Source of the DNA: JAGVSV01 sp050952845
GTDB taxonomy: Bacteria; Bacillota; Clostridia; Christensenellales; Aristaeellaceae
Direction: 5' to 3'
Assembly (NCBI GenBank): GCA_050952845.1
Contig: JBMNLP010000001.1
Coordinates: forward strand, 1,364,001 to 1,428,000
Length of the DNA stretch: 64,000 bases
Shown here in pieces: positions 51,411 to 59,731 of this stretch. A model generated the notes under the pieces. It searched no databases. It saw only the letters and a program-made list of their open reading frames with translations, and had not been told where the DNA came from. Numbering within the stretch: the first letter of the stretch is position 1; each line of letters opens with the position of its first letter. The position numbers were made by a program, and so were the translations under genes.

Positions 51411-52549
51411 GCTCCCTTCCCCCTATCCTGGTTGCCGATCCTGTCAAGGAAGGATTCTCTTGAAAGCACAGGTTTTCCTCGGGACTGAGCATACGCTATC
51501 AGTTCCATGCACCTGCTGTTGTGCTCCCGGAGGGGCGTTCCCGCATGCACGAACACAGTCGCCTGATCGATGAATTGCTTGGCCTGGGCAATATGTGCAT
51601 CGGTTATCAGGGAAAAGGCAGGTACCATCACCACCCGGCGGGATAAGACTGTTGCCACCTGGCTATCGACATCATTTTCAAAAAGAATACCGGTTGAGAA
51701 GGGAAGACCATGTTTTTGCAACAGCCGGTACAGCGGGATGCCCGTGCCATTTCCGGCCAGAATAAAGACATGGGGTTCTCCCTCCGGCTGCGCCAGCTCT
51801 ACGCTGCCGAAGAGGGTGTTGTAGCTGCCTGTTTGCAAATTGTACAGCTCACTCATTCGCTCATCTGTAAACACTTCGTCCGGCGGCCCGGCCAGCTTGA
51901 TGCGGTCTCCCTTCACACAGATTAGCCAGTCGGATATTTTAGCTGCCAAATCAATCTCGTGCAGGGAAAGCAGCACTGCCACCTGTTTGCGGGATGCCAG
52001 TGTGCGCAGAATATCCAACAGCTCTATTTTATGCCGGATGTCTAAGTAGGATGTGGGCTCATCCAGTACAAGGACTTCGGGCTGCTGGCACAGCGCCCGG
52101 GCCAGCATGATGCGCTGGCGCTGCCCATCGCTGATTTGGGTAAAAAGCCGGTCTGCCAATTCTTCGGCGCGCACCAGGCGCAGGTTGTCCATCACGATGG
52201 CCTCGTCCTTCGGGGTAAGCTTCCCAAAGGCATTGGTATAGGGATAGCGTCCCAGGGCAACCACCTCATGACAGGTCATCAACTCCGGAGCCACCCGTTC
52301 TGTCAGCATCACGGACATGCGACGGGCCAGTTCTTTGCTATTCCATTTCTCAATGCGGCGCTGATCCACCATCACCACGCCGGCAATTCTCTCCAAATGC
52401 CGGGTGATGGTTTTTAGAATGGTGGACTTGCCCGAGCCGTTGGGGCCGATGAGCGTAACAATCCTGCCCTTTTCAATCCCCAGGTCAATGCCGCTGATGA
52501 GGGGTTTTCCGCGGTAACCAACCGCCAGCCTTCTGGTTTCTACCTGCAT
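51407..52549 (-). CDS. FecCD-type ABC ATPase with unknown C-terminal domain
   Basis: 380 residues from ATG 52549 (AGAGGG upstream), two bases after the permease stop; a long upstream frame inside the permease is not used. Residues 1-250 are a BtuD/FhuC-like ATPase: LIGPNGSGKST, ISDGQRQRIMLARAL and VLVLDEPTSYLD. Residues 260-380 add a domain with a glycine-rich motif FILAGNGTGIPLYRLLQKHG and alternating hydrophobic strands. It resembles no transport domain I know. Import of a corrinoid or related chelate is likely from the riboswitch operon. Confidence 0.9.
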   Translation of the reverse strand: MQVETRRLAVGYRGKPLISGIDLGIEKGRIVTLIGPNGSGKSTILKTITRHLERIAGVVMVDQRRIEKWNSKELARRMSVMLTERVAPELMTCHEVVALGRYPYTNAFGKLTPKDEAIVMDNLRLVRAEELADRLFTQISDGQRQRIMLARALCQQPEVLVLDEPTSYLDIRHKIELLDILRTLASRKQVAVLLSLHEIDLAAKISDWLICVKGDRIKLAGPPDEVFTDERMSELYNLQTGSYNTLFGSVELAQPEGEPHVFILAGNGTGIPLYRLLQKHGLPFSTGILFENDVDSQVATVLSRRVVMVPAFSLITDAHIAQAKQFIDQATVFVHAGTPLREHNSRCMELIAYAQSRGKPVLSRESFLDRIGNQDRGKGA

Positions 52550-52551
52550 GG

Positions 52552-53583
52552 CTATACCCTCTGCCGCTTGCGGCTGACCATCATGGCAATGACTACGGGC
52601 GCTCCAAAGATGGAAGTAACAGTGCCAATGGCAAGCTCTGTCGGTGCAAAGGCTGTGCGCGCAATCAAATCGCAAAACAAGCAAAACACCGCCCCGCATA
52701 AGAAACAAGCAGGGATGATCACCAGTGGTTTTCCTGATTTCATCAGCAGCTTTGCAATCTGAGGAACAGCAATGCCTACAAAGGAGATGGGGCCTGCAAA
52801 GGCAGTGACGCAGGCAGACAATACGCTTGAAATCACAATCAGCGCGGCACGGAACAGCTTGATGTTGATACCCATGCTTTTCGCATAGCCCTCGCCTAAG
52901 CGATAGGCGTCCATGGGTTTGGACAGCATGATAGAAAACACCAGGGATAAGCCAACGATGACGCAGATGATGCCTAAGTTGCCCCAAGCAGCCCCGGAAA
53001 AACTGCCCATGGACCAGGAGGTGAGGTTGGCAATATCGTTGTCCTTGGCAAAAGTGATGAAGAAGTTGGTGATGGCTGAGCAGATGTATCCCATCATGAT
53101 GCCGATCACCAGCAGCATGGGCATGCTTTTTGTGTATCGGGAGAAAAGCAGCACAAAGCCCATGATGAGCATGGAACCGGCAAAGGCAGCCAACACCATG
53201 AGGGAAGGAGGGAGGGTGCCATAAGCCCCCACTACAAAGATGATGACAAACCCCACAGCCATCCTGGCGCCAGAGGAAATGCCCAACACAAAGGGGCCAG
53301 CAATGGGGTTGCGGAAAAAGGTTTGCAGCAAAAACCCGCTGACAGACAGGGCGCCGCCTAAGATGGCAGCTGTCAGCAGGCGAGGCAAACGGATTTTCCA
53401 GATGATATTGTGCTCCATGCTGCCGGCCTCTGCGCCGCTTAGAATGATGCTAAATACCTCTAAAGGCGAGATGTTGACAGTTCCCGTGTTTACATTCATC
53501 ACAATGCCCAACGCGAACAAAGCCAGCAGCCCCAGGATAACCACCTGGTGCCTGATAGCAGCAGCAAGCTTAGCTTTGTTCAT
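52552..53583 (-). CDS. FecCD-type ABC permease (BtuC-like)
   Basis: 343 residues, about ten membrane helices. Family stretches: WKIRLPRLLTAAILGGALSV, the FRNPIAGPFVLGISSGARM loop and FVGIAVPQIAKLLMKSG. Importers of this class carry vitamin B12, heme or siderophores. Flanked by its binding protein and ATPase and controlled by a cobalamin riboswitch, so corrinoid, cobinamide or a cobalt chelate is the likely cargo. Confidence 0.93.
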   Translation of the reverse strand: MNKAKLAAAIRHQVVILGLLALFALGIVMNVNTGTVNISPLEVFSIILSGAEAGSMEHNIIWKIRLPRLLTAAILGGALSVSGFLLQTFFRNPIAGPFVLGISSGARMAVGFVIIFVVGAYGTLPPSLMVLAAFAGSMLIMGFVLLFSRYTKSMPMLLVIGIMMGYICSAITNFFITFAKDNDIANLTSWSMGSFSGAAWGNLGIICVIVGLSLVFSIMLSKPMDAYRLGEGYAKSMGINIKLFRAALIVISSVLSACVTAFAGPISFVGIAVPQIAKLLMKSGKPLVIIPACFLCGAVFCLFCDLIARTAFAPTELAIGTVTSIFGAPVVIAMMVSRKRQRV

Positions 53584-53664
53584 GTTCGCTCCTTTAGACC
53601 TGAAGGTTTCAATGAAGCTTAATTTAATCAGAGAGGCAATCGCTCTTCATCGTTCTGAACCTTC

Positions 53665-55860
53665 CTAATCAGCGATCTTTTGAAAAAAACCGTCAGGCAA
53701 ATCGATTGGCTCCTGTGTGAACAGGCGATGCAACTCTTTCACTACATCTCCAAAGCGATGGGAGGATTGGTGCAATGCGCCTGATGCAGCATATACCTTG
53801 CCCTCTTTGACGGCTTTGAAATCACTGAACAGTTTGTTTTTGGCTAAAAGCTCCGTCAAATTTTCAGGAGCGGCATCAATGGCAGCGTTATAGATCAGAT
53901 AGTCCGCCTCTTTTGCAAGCGCGTAGAAGGTCTCCATGTCCATGATAACCGAAGCGGTGTTGGCGGTTCTGCTGTCCGGCCCGATATATTGGCCGCCTGC
54001 CAAACCAATCAAGGCTGGGATATAATCCCCAGCAGCCCTCGACACCACTGCGCCATTGGAATGGACATAGAAAAAAGCTACGCTGACAGATTGGGCAGCA
54101 TCAACAGCAAGGGCTTCAACGGCATCTTTTTGCGCTGTGAATACCTGTGCTGCCGCCTCTTCATTGCCCAGCAATGCGCCGTATGCTTTGACCCATTCGG
54201 TGCGTCCCAGCGGATGGCTTTCCAGTCCGGACATGTCGATGAACATGGGAATGCCCAGCTCCTTGAACTTCTCCTGCACCTCCGGCGCTTGCAATATCAT
54301 GGTGGATTGTACAGCCAGGTCGCATCCTCCGGCAAGCAGCAGCTCGTAATCCGGCGCGCTGTATTTACCCGCATATAATAGAGCGCCTGTTTCCATGGCT
54401 GTCCTTGCTGCCGGAACATGCCATCCTTCCGCCTTGGTGCCGGTAAAACGCAGGCTGGGCAGTGCGCCGATAGCGTCCACCAGGCACATGGCCGCGGTGG
54501 CAACCAGATACACATCCTTCAGCGGCTGTTGCAGGACGATGAGACCATCAGGCAGGCTGTTTGGTGGGTTCTGCCCTTCCGGCACCAGCAGATAGTTTCT
54601 TCCATTGGCCGTCTGAATCAGGCGAAAGCCGCCCTCATACAGCCGAATGGCCATGCTGTGAGCGTATTCCAGCGGCATATCCCCAAGATAAACAAGCCCG
54701 GAGATATCCGGCTGCTGTATAGCAGGAGAAAGGGAAGCAGCCTTTTCCTGCTGGCTGCGCTCAGCTACAAATTGCGATGCATCCGTGCCATCGGTATACA
54801 GGTACAGGATATAATCCACCCAGTGGGGCGTACTCATGGCCACCGTTTCGGCACTGATGGGGGTTTGACCGTTAATGGTAAGCGGAAAGGTGAAGGTGGC
54901 GTCACCGGAGGGGTTTTCGTTGAGATAGATTTTACCATCCGCTTTCACCTGAGTATAGTTCACAGAACTAAACGAAATCGTGGTAAGCCCGGTTGTTTCA
55001 TCCAGGGTTTTCAGGCTGATGGTGACGCGCCCCGAGCCGCCGGAAAAGGCAAAAGAAGGCTCCGCTTGTGTCTTCAGGGGTTTCAGGCTGGCGGCATCAA
55101 GCCGTATCGTCCGGTCATACCAAAGGCTCTTTTTGCTGGACCAGGTGGCCAGGGGCAACTCCTCATCCAGTGCAGGGATGGGAAGGACAGCGCTTGCTGA
55201 TCCGTCATCATCAGGCAGAAGGAGAATGTGTGCGCTGGTATCTGCCTGCAACGCATCTTTGGCCAATCCGGGGAAGAGGAAACCATACTTGCTGTCCTGT
55301 ATGGTTAGCTCTGCCTGCATCGTACCGTTCGCAACCGTCAGGACGCAGCTTTTCACCTTCAGCAAAGGAGAGTCCGTATGCACGGCCACCGTGTAGCATC
55401 CATCCGTTACCACGGGAACTGCGCTTTTTTCAGGAGCTTGTTCTTCGCTGCGTAAGCTACCCGAGAGAAAGGTCAGCTGTCGATCGTACCATTTTTCATA
55501 CTTTTTAGACCAGGCTGCAACTTCTATTGGTTCGTCCAGCGCTGAAATGGGCACCCGGAACGTATAGACGGCTTGTGAGCTGTCCTCCGGCGGTATCCAG
55601 CTATCCCTTGGGATTGCATCTGCCTCTTCCGCCGTGCCCGGAAATAAAAAGCCATAGCTGCTGCTGGACAGCGTCAGGATAGCCGTCATTTTTCCTTGCT
55701 GCACCTGAAGCAGGCAGCCCGTGATGCGGAACATTTTGCTGGAAGAGCGAACACCAATGCTGTATAAGCCATCTTCCGGTACCGGGTTCATCGCAAAAGC
55801 TGGGACGCCAAGGGAAGATAACAGGCTCAGCATTGTGAGCAAGCTAATCATTCGTCTCAT
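53665..55860 (-). CDS. Exported BtuF/FepB-type binding protein with three N-terminal repeats
   Basis: About 731 residues, twice the normal size. A signal peptide (MISLLTMLSLLSSLGVPAFA) has no lipobox Cys. Two clear repeats follow at about residues 26-136 and 149-264 (SSYGFLFPG and SKYGFLFPG; ISALDEPIEVAAWSKK and IPALDEELPLATWSSK), then a third diverged copy (FSSVNYTQVKADGKIYL, about 273-362). The C-terminal 350 residues form the cluster A-III periplasmic-binding fold. The repeats may dock corrinoid, heme or cell wall. The start may be ATG 55860 or 55872. Confidence 0.88.
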   Translation of the reverse strand: MRRMISLLTMLSLLSSLGVPAFAMNPVPEDGLYSIGVRSSSKMFRITGCLLQVQQGKMTAILTLSSSSYGFLFPGTAEEADAIPRDSWIPPEDSSQAVYTFRVPISALDEPIEVAAWSKKYEKWYDRQLTFLSGSLRSEEQAPEKSAVPVVTDGCYTVAVHTDSPLLKVKSCVLTVANGTMQAELTIQDSKYGFLFPGLAKDALQADTSAHILLLPDDDGSASAVLPIPALDEELPLATWSSKKSLWYDRTIRLDAASLKPLKTQAEPSFAFSGGSGRVTISLKTLDETTGLTTISFSSVNYTQVKADGKIYLNENPSGDATFTFPLTINGQTPISAETVAMSTPHWVDYILYLYTDGTDASQFVAERSQQEKAASLSPAIQQPDISGLVYLGDMPLEYAHSMAIRLYEGGFRLIQTANGRNYLLVPEGQNPPNSLPDGLIVLQQPLKDVYLVATAAMCLVDAIGALPSLRFTGTKAEGWHVPAARTAMETGALLYAGKYSAPDYELLLAGGCDLAVQSTMILQAPEVQEKFKELGIPMFIDMSGLESHPLGRTEWVKAYGALLGNEEAAAQVFTAQKDAVEALAVDAAQSVSVAFFYVHSNGAVVSRAAGDYIPALIGLAGGQYIGPDSRTANTASVIMDMETFYALAKEADYLIYNAAIDAAPENLTELLAKNKLFSDFKAVKEGKVYAASGALHQSSHRFGDVVKELHRLFTQEPIDLPDGFFQKIAD

Positions 55861-55939
55861 TTGATGATCCATCTTCTTTCGACAGGGGCGGTAGCACAGC
55901 TGCGCTGCCGCCTCCTATCATTCATGTCAGGGCGGTGTC

Positions 55940-56809
55940 CTACAACCCGGCTTCCTGAATGGTGGCATCCAGATGTGTCAAGATGATGTTGACAATGGAT
56001 TCATTCTGGGCAAGGCCAACCAGACGGTTTTCCACTTCAAAACCAGCTTGGGTAAACAGGGTGGTCCAGGAATCTTCCTCATCGCCGGCCATGTCATTAT
56101 TGGCGTGATCGCCTGCCACAATCATAAAGGGGTACTGTACCACTTTCTTCGCCCCATAAGCTGTTACATTGGCGATGACCTGCTCAATGGTGGGGAATCC
56201 CTCCACAGCGCCTACGAACACATTTTCATAGCCCTTGGCATGCAGCACATAGTCCAGGGCAGCATAAGTAGCATTAGCAAAGTGGTGAGAGCCATGTCCC
56301 ATCAGAACCACGGCCGTATCCTCATCTGTAATCTCAGGGATATAGGACGCCAGTGCATCCACTACGGCATCATAGTCCTCGTTGTAGTAAATGAGCGGCT
56401 TGCCCAGCGCAAACTTCTCAAATTTTTCTGCGTAGGGTGTCACCTCGTTCACGACATCCTCGTATTCATAGCCAGGCATCACCAGGGTGGGCTGAACGAT
56501 CAGCTCTTTGACGCCATCTGCCACCAGCCTGTCCATTGCTTCGGTGACATTGTCAATTTTTAACCCGTCGCGCTGTTCCAATATGTCAATGATGGTCTGT
56601 GCGGTATAGGCCCTGCGCACATCCCAGTCCGGGTAGCGTTTGGCGATGGTTTCCTCAACGGAATCCAGGGTGAGCGCCCTGTTTTCGTTGTAGCTGGTGC
56701 CAAAGCTGACCACCAGGATGGTCTTCTTAGGGGGTTCCTGGGCAAGGGCCAGGCCTGTGATGGAAACAAGTAGAGCAGTGACGATAAGGAGCGTAAGCAT
56801 TTTGTTCAT
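55940..56809 (-). CDS. cbiK: Exported sirohydrochlorin cobaltochelatase CbiK
   Basis: 289 residues from ATG 56809 (AAAGGA seven bases upstream); the open frame continues through the riboswitch but is not coding. CbiK inserts cobalt into sirohydrochlorin. Metal-site histidines lie in LMGHGSHHFANATY and VAGDHANNDMAGDEEDSW. Unlike cytoplasmic CbiK, it starts with a cleavable signal peptide (MLTLLIVTALLVSITGLALA), as in the periplasmic CbiK of Desulfovibrio. It may therefore act outside the membrane as a metal or tetrapyrrole carrier. First gene of the riboswitch operon. Confidence 0.92.
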   Translation of the reverse strand: MNKMLTLLIVTALLVSITGLALAQEPPKKTILVVSFGTSYNENRALTLDSVEETIAKRYPDWDVRRAYTAQTIIDILEQRDGLKIDNVTEAMDRLVADGVKELIVQPTLVMPGYEYEDVVNEVTPYAEKFEKFALGKPLIYYNEDYDAVVDALASYIPEITDEDTAVVLMGHGSHHFANATYAALDYVLHAKGYENVFVGAVEGFPTIEQVIANVTAYGAKKVVQYPFMIVAGDHANNDMAGDEEDSWTTLFTQAGFEVENRLVGLAQNESIVNIILTHLDATIQEAGL

Positions 56810-56902
56810 GTTGACATCCTTTCTTGGTTGTGTTGGAATTGGTGTAATCATCATCGCGACTTGATCCGCTCCGGCCGAAAGCGAACAAGCGCAAGGTTGA
56901 AA

Positions 56903-56938
56903 CAAAAAAACGCCGGCTTTTCCGAAAAAAGCAGGCGC
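56903..56938 (-). terminator. Terminator of the cobalamin riboswitch
   Basis: On the minus strand CGCCTGCTTTT pairs with GAAAAGCCGGCG around a short TTCG-type loop, followed by seven T's. It lies about 70 bases behind the B12 box and about 95 before cbiK, the position of an expression platform working by premature termination. Confidence 0.8.
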
Positions 56939-57004
56939 ACACGTCGACACCGGTATCACAACACACGGCCATTTCGGGCAGAACGCTTTCTTCGGAAGCA
57001 CTGC

Positions 57005-57187
57005 ACCGGATGTTTCAGCAGGTTTCCTGGCTCTCGACTCATCGCTTTGCCGCGCCTTCTCACAGAACGCAATGGCTGCTGCGGCAAGCTCCTCGATGAC
57101 AGTGACCGGATCGCTCGGGATTTGCACCCGATTCCCTTTTACCCTGGCTTTCGCCAGGCACTGAACACCCTGATTAGGTACCGGCAC
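57005..57187 (-). promoter_or_regulatory. Cobalamin riboswitch
   Basis: Minus-strand RNA shows the conserved core: GGGTGCAAATCCCGAGC near 57130-57114, GTCACTGTCATCGAGG, and the B12 box GAGCCAGGAAACCTGC (about 57033-57018). It precedes a terminator hairpin and the 17-kb cbi operon. Binding of adenosylcobalamin would shut off transport and synthesis together. No other riboswitch is seen in the window. Confidence 0.95.
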
Positions 57188-57188
57188 C

Positions 57189-57218
57189 ATCATAGAGTAC
57201 CTTGAACACTGTTGTCAA
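57189..57218 (-). promoter_or_regulatory. Promoter of the cbi riboswitch operon
   Basis: TTGACA (57218-57213), 18 bases, TATGAT (57194-57189). Start near 57182, immediately ahead of the riboswitch. Confidence 0.8.
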
Positions 57219-57246
57219 GCAGAATAACCAAACTTAATCCAGCCAC

Positions 57247-57275
57247 TTGAACAAACCAGACCAATCATGGATAAT
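57247..57275 (+). promoter_or_regulatory. Promoter of the first cobT-cobU-cobS unit
   Basis: TTGAAC (57247-57252), 17 bases, GATAAT (57270-57275); leader only about 14 bases. It is divergent from the riboswitch promoter and has no riboswitch of its own. Confidence 0.75.
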
Positions 57276-57295
57276 GCTCTCAGGAGGTGGATGGC

Positions 57296-58333
57296 ATGTT
57301 TGATGCAAACTTTGTCTCCTTGTGCAGGCAGCGGTGGAACAGAATTGCAAAGCCCCTGGGCAGCTTGGGCAAGTTGGAAGATATAGTGTGCTGTTTGGCC
57401 GGCATTCAGCATACCCTGGATGTACGCATTGACCGGCGGGTATGCCTGGTGATGTGCGCTGACAACGGCGTGATAGCTGAAGGCGTAACGCAAACGGACG
57501 CTTCCATCACCGCTATGCAAAGCGCCCGCATCGCCCAGGGACAGGGTAGCATCAATATCATGGCGCGGGTGGCCCGCTGCGATGTGATGGCCGTGGATGT
57601 GGGCATCAACACCGACCTGAACATCCCGGAAATCCTGACCCGAAAGGCTGGCTACGGAACGGGCAACATCGTAAAAGGCCCTGCCATGACGGAGGAACAG
57701 CTGCAGAAGACCCTACGCGTTGGCATGGATCTGGTTAGCGAGGCGAAGGTTAAAGGCTATCAGATCATCTGCACCGGGGAAATGGGCATTGGAAACACCA
57801 CAACCACCAGCACTGTAGCCAGCGTGTTGTTGGGGATTGACCCAGAGCACACCACCAGCCGGGGTGCAGGCCTCTCGGATGCAGGGGTAGCCCGCAAGCT
57901 AAATGCCATCCGCCGTGCGATATCGGTCAACCAGCCTGACACAGGCGATGCCCGGGATGTGTTGCGCAAGCTGGGCGGGTTTGACATCGCGGCGTTGACA
58001 GGCATCTTTTTAGGCGGCTATCATCATCAGATGCCCATTGTCATGGACGGGGTGATTTCCTGCGTTGCAGCGTTGCTGGCTACCCGGATGGAGCCAGGCT
58101 GCCGTGACTATCTGTTGGCTTCCCACCAGAGCCGGGAACCCGCCGCCCATTTGATTCTGGCAGAGCTGAAGCGTGCTCCCCTGCTACACGCTGACATGGC
58201 GCTGGGCGAAGGAACCGGCGCCGTAGCCTTGCTGCCCCTGATTGATATGGCGCTGGCTGTTTATCATCAAGAGAGAACATTTGAGCAGTTGAACATGACA
58301 CCCTATGTACCCTCGGAGTTGCAAACCCTATGA
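57296..58333 (+). CDS. cobT: Nicotinate-nucleotide:dimethylbenzimidazole phosphoribosyltransferase CobT, copy 1
   Basis: 345 residues from ATG 57296 (AGGAGG upstream). Activates the lower ligand base as alpha-ribazole phosphate. Motifs: RIAKPLGSLGKLE, VMCADNGVIAEGVTQ, GEMGIGNTTTTSTVASVLLG, and the catalytic Glu in LGEGTGAVALLPL. All expected catalytic elements are present. Overlaps cobU by ATGATG. A second copy lies at 59.7 kb. Confidence 0.96.
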   Translation: MFDANFVSLCRQRWNRIAKPLGSLGKLEDIVCCLAGIQHTLDVRIDRRVCLVMCADNGVIAEGVTQTDASITAMQSARIAQGQGSINIMARVARCDVMAVDVGINTDLNIPEILTRKAGYGTGNIVKGPAMTEEQLQKTLRVGMDLVSEAKVKGYQIICTGEMGIGNTTTTSTVASVLLGIDPEHTTSRGAGLSDAGVARKLNAIRRAISVNQPDTGDARDVLRKLGGFDIAALTGIFLGGYHHQMPIVMDGVISCVAALLATRMEPGCRDYLLASHQSREPAAHLILAELKRAPLLHADMALGEGTGAVALLPLIDMALAVYHQERTFEQLNMTPYVPSELQTL

Positions 58334-58848
58334 TGATTGTGTTGACTGGGGGCAGCAAATGCGGTAAAAGCTCGCTGGCAGAAAAGCTGTTGTTGCGCCT
58401 GGGGCAGGAGGATGTGGAGGGGATGGTATACTTGGCCACGATGCAGGTGATAGATGGCGAGGACCAGCGTATTGTGCAACGCCATCAGCGCATCCGCGCA
58501 GGCAAAGGCTTTGCTGTTGTGGAGCAGTGCCGCAGCTTGGACACCCTTGATCTGCCGCCCGAAACAGCGCTCCTGCTGGAGGACGTGCCCAATGTGCTGG
58601 CTAATGAAATGTTTGGAGGTGGTGGTCCCACTTGTGCGCTGAAAGGCATCCTGCATCTTCACCAGCATTGCCGCCATCTGATCATCGTGACCAATGAGGT
58701 GGGCAGCGACGGCTTTTCCTATGCGCCCGAAACCACGCAATACATCGATGAGCTGGGTAAGTTGAACCAGGCGCTTGCCAAAGCTGCTGATTGTGTGGCC
58801 GAAGTGGTGCTGGGGATACCACAGCTGCTGAAAGGAAAGCTTCCGTGA
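58330..58848 (+). CDS. cobU: Adenosylcobinamide kinase/guanylyltransferase CobU
   Basis: 172 residues. P-loop TGGSKCGKSSLAE, guanylylation His in VQRHQRIRAG, and TNEVGSDGFSYAPETTQYI, a variant of the common NEVGMGIVP motif. Forms GDP-cobinamide for CobS. Only complete CobU in the window. Its stop overlaps the cobS GTG as GTGA. Confidence 0.93.
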   Translation: MMIVLTGGSKCGKSSLAEKLLLRLGQEDVEGMVYLATMQVIDGEDQRIVQRHQRIRAGKGFAVVEQCRSLDTLDLPPETALLLEDVPNVLANEMFGGGGPTCALKGILHLHQHCRHLIIVTNEVGSDGFSYAPETTQYIDELGKLNQALAKAADCVAEVVLGIPQLLKGKLP

Positions 58849-59609
58849 GCCTGCTGCGTTCCCTCCTGATGACGCTCTCCACCTATACCCGACTCCCATT
58901 GCCCAAGGTTGATTTTCATGAGGAGGATCTGCGGTATGCCCTGTGCTTTGTACCTTTGGCCGGCGTTCTGGTGGGTCTTTTTTTCTGGGCATGGGCCATG
59001 CTGATGCAGGCTATGGGGATTGGCGGGTTGTTAAAAGCGGCTGGGTTTACGCTGATCCCCCTTTGGGTGACGGGAGGCTTTCACATGGATGGCTTTCTGG
59101 ATACCTCCGACGCTTTGTCATCCTGGCAACCCCGGGAGAAGAAGCTGGAGATTATGAAAGATCCCCACATGGGCGCCTTCTCTGTAATCCAGTATGGCAT
59201 GTATTTGCTGGCCATGCTGGCTCTCTACAGCGAGGTGAGCACTGCCAACCAGGTTGTTGCGGTGGGCTTGGGATTTGTTTTATCGCGTTGCCTGGCTATC
59301 TTGATGTGCATCATGCTGCCCAATGCCCGGGGCTCCGGCATGATACAGCGCTTCCAGCAAGCCCAGCCTAAGCAAGCAGTGTTGACCGCTGCCACTGTTT
59401 TCGCGTTCATCAGCTTGGTGGCTGGATGCGTATCGGCAGGCTATGTTATGCTGCTGGGTACAGTGGCGATGGGAATGATGACCCTGTGGTTTTATGCCAT
59501 GGCCCGGCGCCAGTTTGGCGGTATCACCGGAGATTTGGCGGGCTATTTGGTTCAAATGAACGAATTGGCTTTTGCTGCCGGCGTGGTGTTGCTGAGTAAG
59601 TTGTTATGA
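58845..59609 (+). CDS. cobS: Cobalamin synthase CobS, copy 1
   Basis: 254 residues from GTG 58845 behind AAGGAAA. Polytopic membrane enzyme that joins GDP-cobinamide with alpha-ribazole (phosphate). Conserved GGFHMDGFLDTSDALSSWQP and KDPHMGAFSVI segments, and LPNARGSGMI. About two-thirds identical in appearance to copy 2 at 60.8 kb and of equal length. Confidence 0.95.
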   Translation: MSLLRSLLMTLSTYTRLPLPKVDFHEEDLRYALCFVPLAGVLVGLFFWAWAMLMQAMGIGGLLKAAGFTLIPLWVTGGFHMDGFLDTSDALSSWQPREKKLEIMKDPHMGAFSVIQYGMYLLAMLALYSEVSTANQVVAVGLGFVLSRCLAILMCIMLPNARGSGMIQRFQQAQPKQAVLTAATVFAFISLVAGCVSAGYVMLLGTVAMGMMTLWFYAMARRQFGGITGDLAGYLVQMNELAFAAGVVLLSKLL

Positions 59610-59683
59610 AGATGACGATTGACAGAGCAACCGATAAAACAACAGCGCATAGACGATTGCGGCGACGATTGCCTCAGAAAACG

Positions 59684-59712
59684 TTGAATGTTTTGGATAG
59701 ATCATAGATAAT
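59684..59712 (+). promoter_or_regulatory. Promoter of the second cobT unit
   Basis: TTGAAT (59684-59689), 17 bases, GATAAT (59707-59712). It has the same type and spacing as the promoter of copy 1 (TTGAAC-17-GATAAT), suggesting the duplication included the promoter. Confidence 0.7.
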
Positions 59713-59731
59713 ACCGCAGGAGGATGATGAG

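Noticed and set aside
56810..57193. N-terminal extension of cbiK through the upstream region
   Set aside because: The stretch is the cobalamin riboswitch and its terminator; the ATG at 56809 has a ribosome site and begins a signal peptide.
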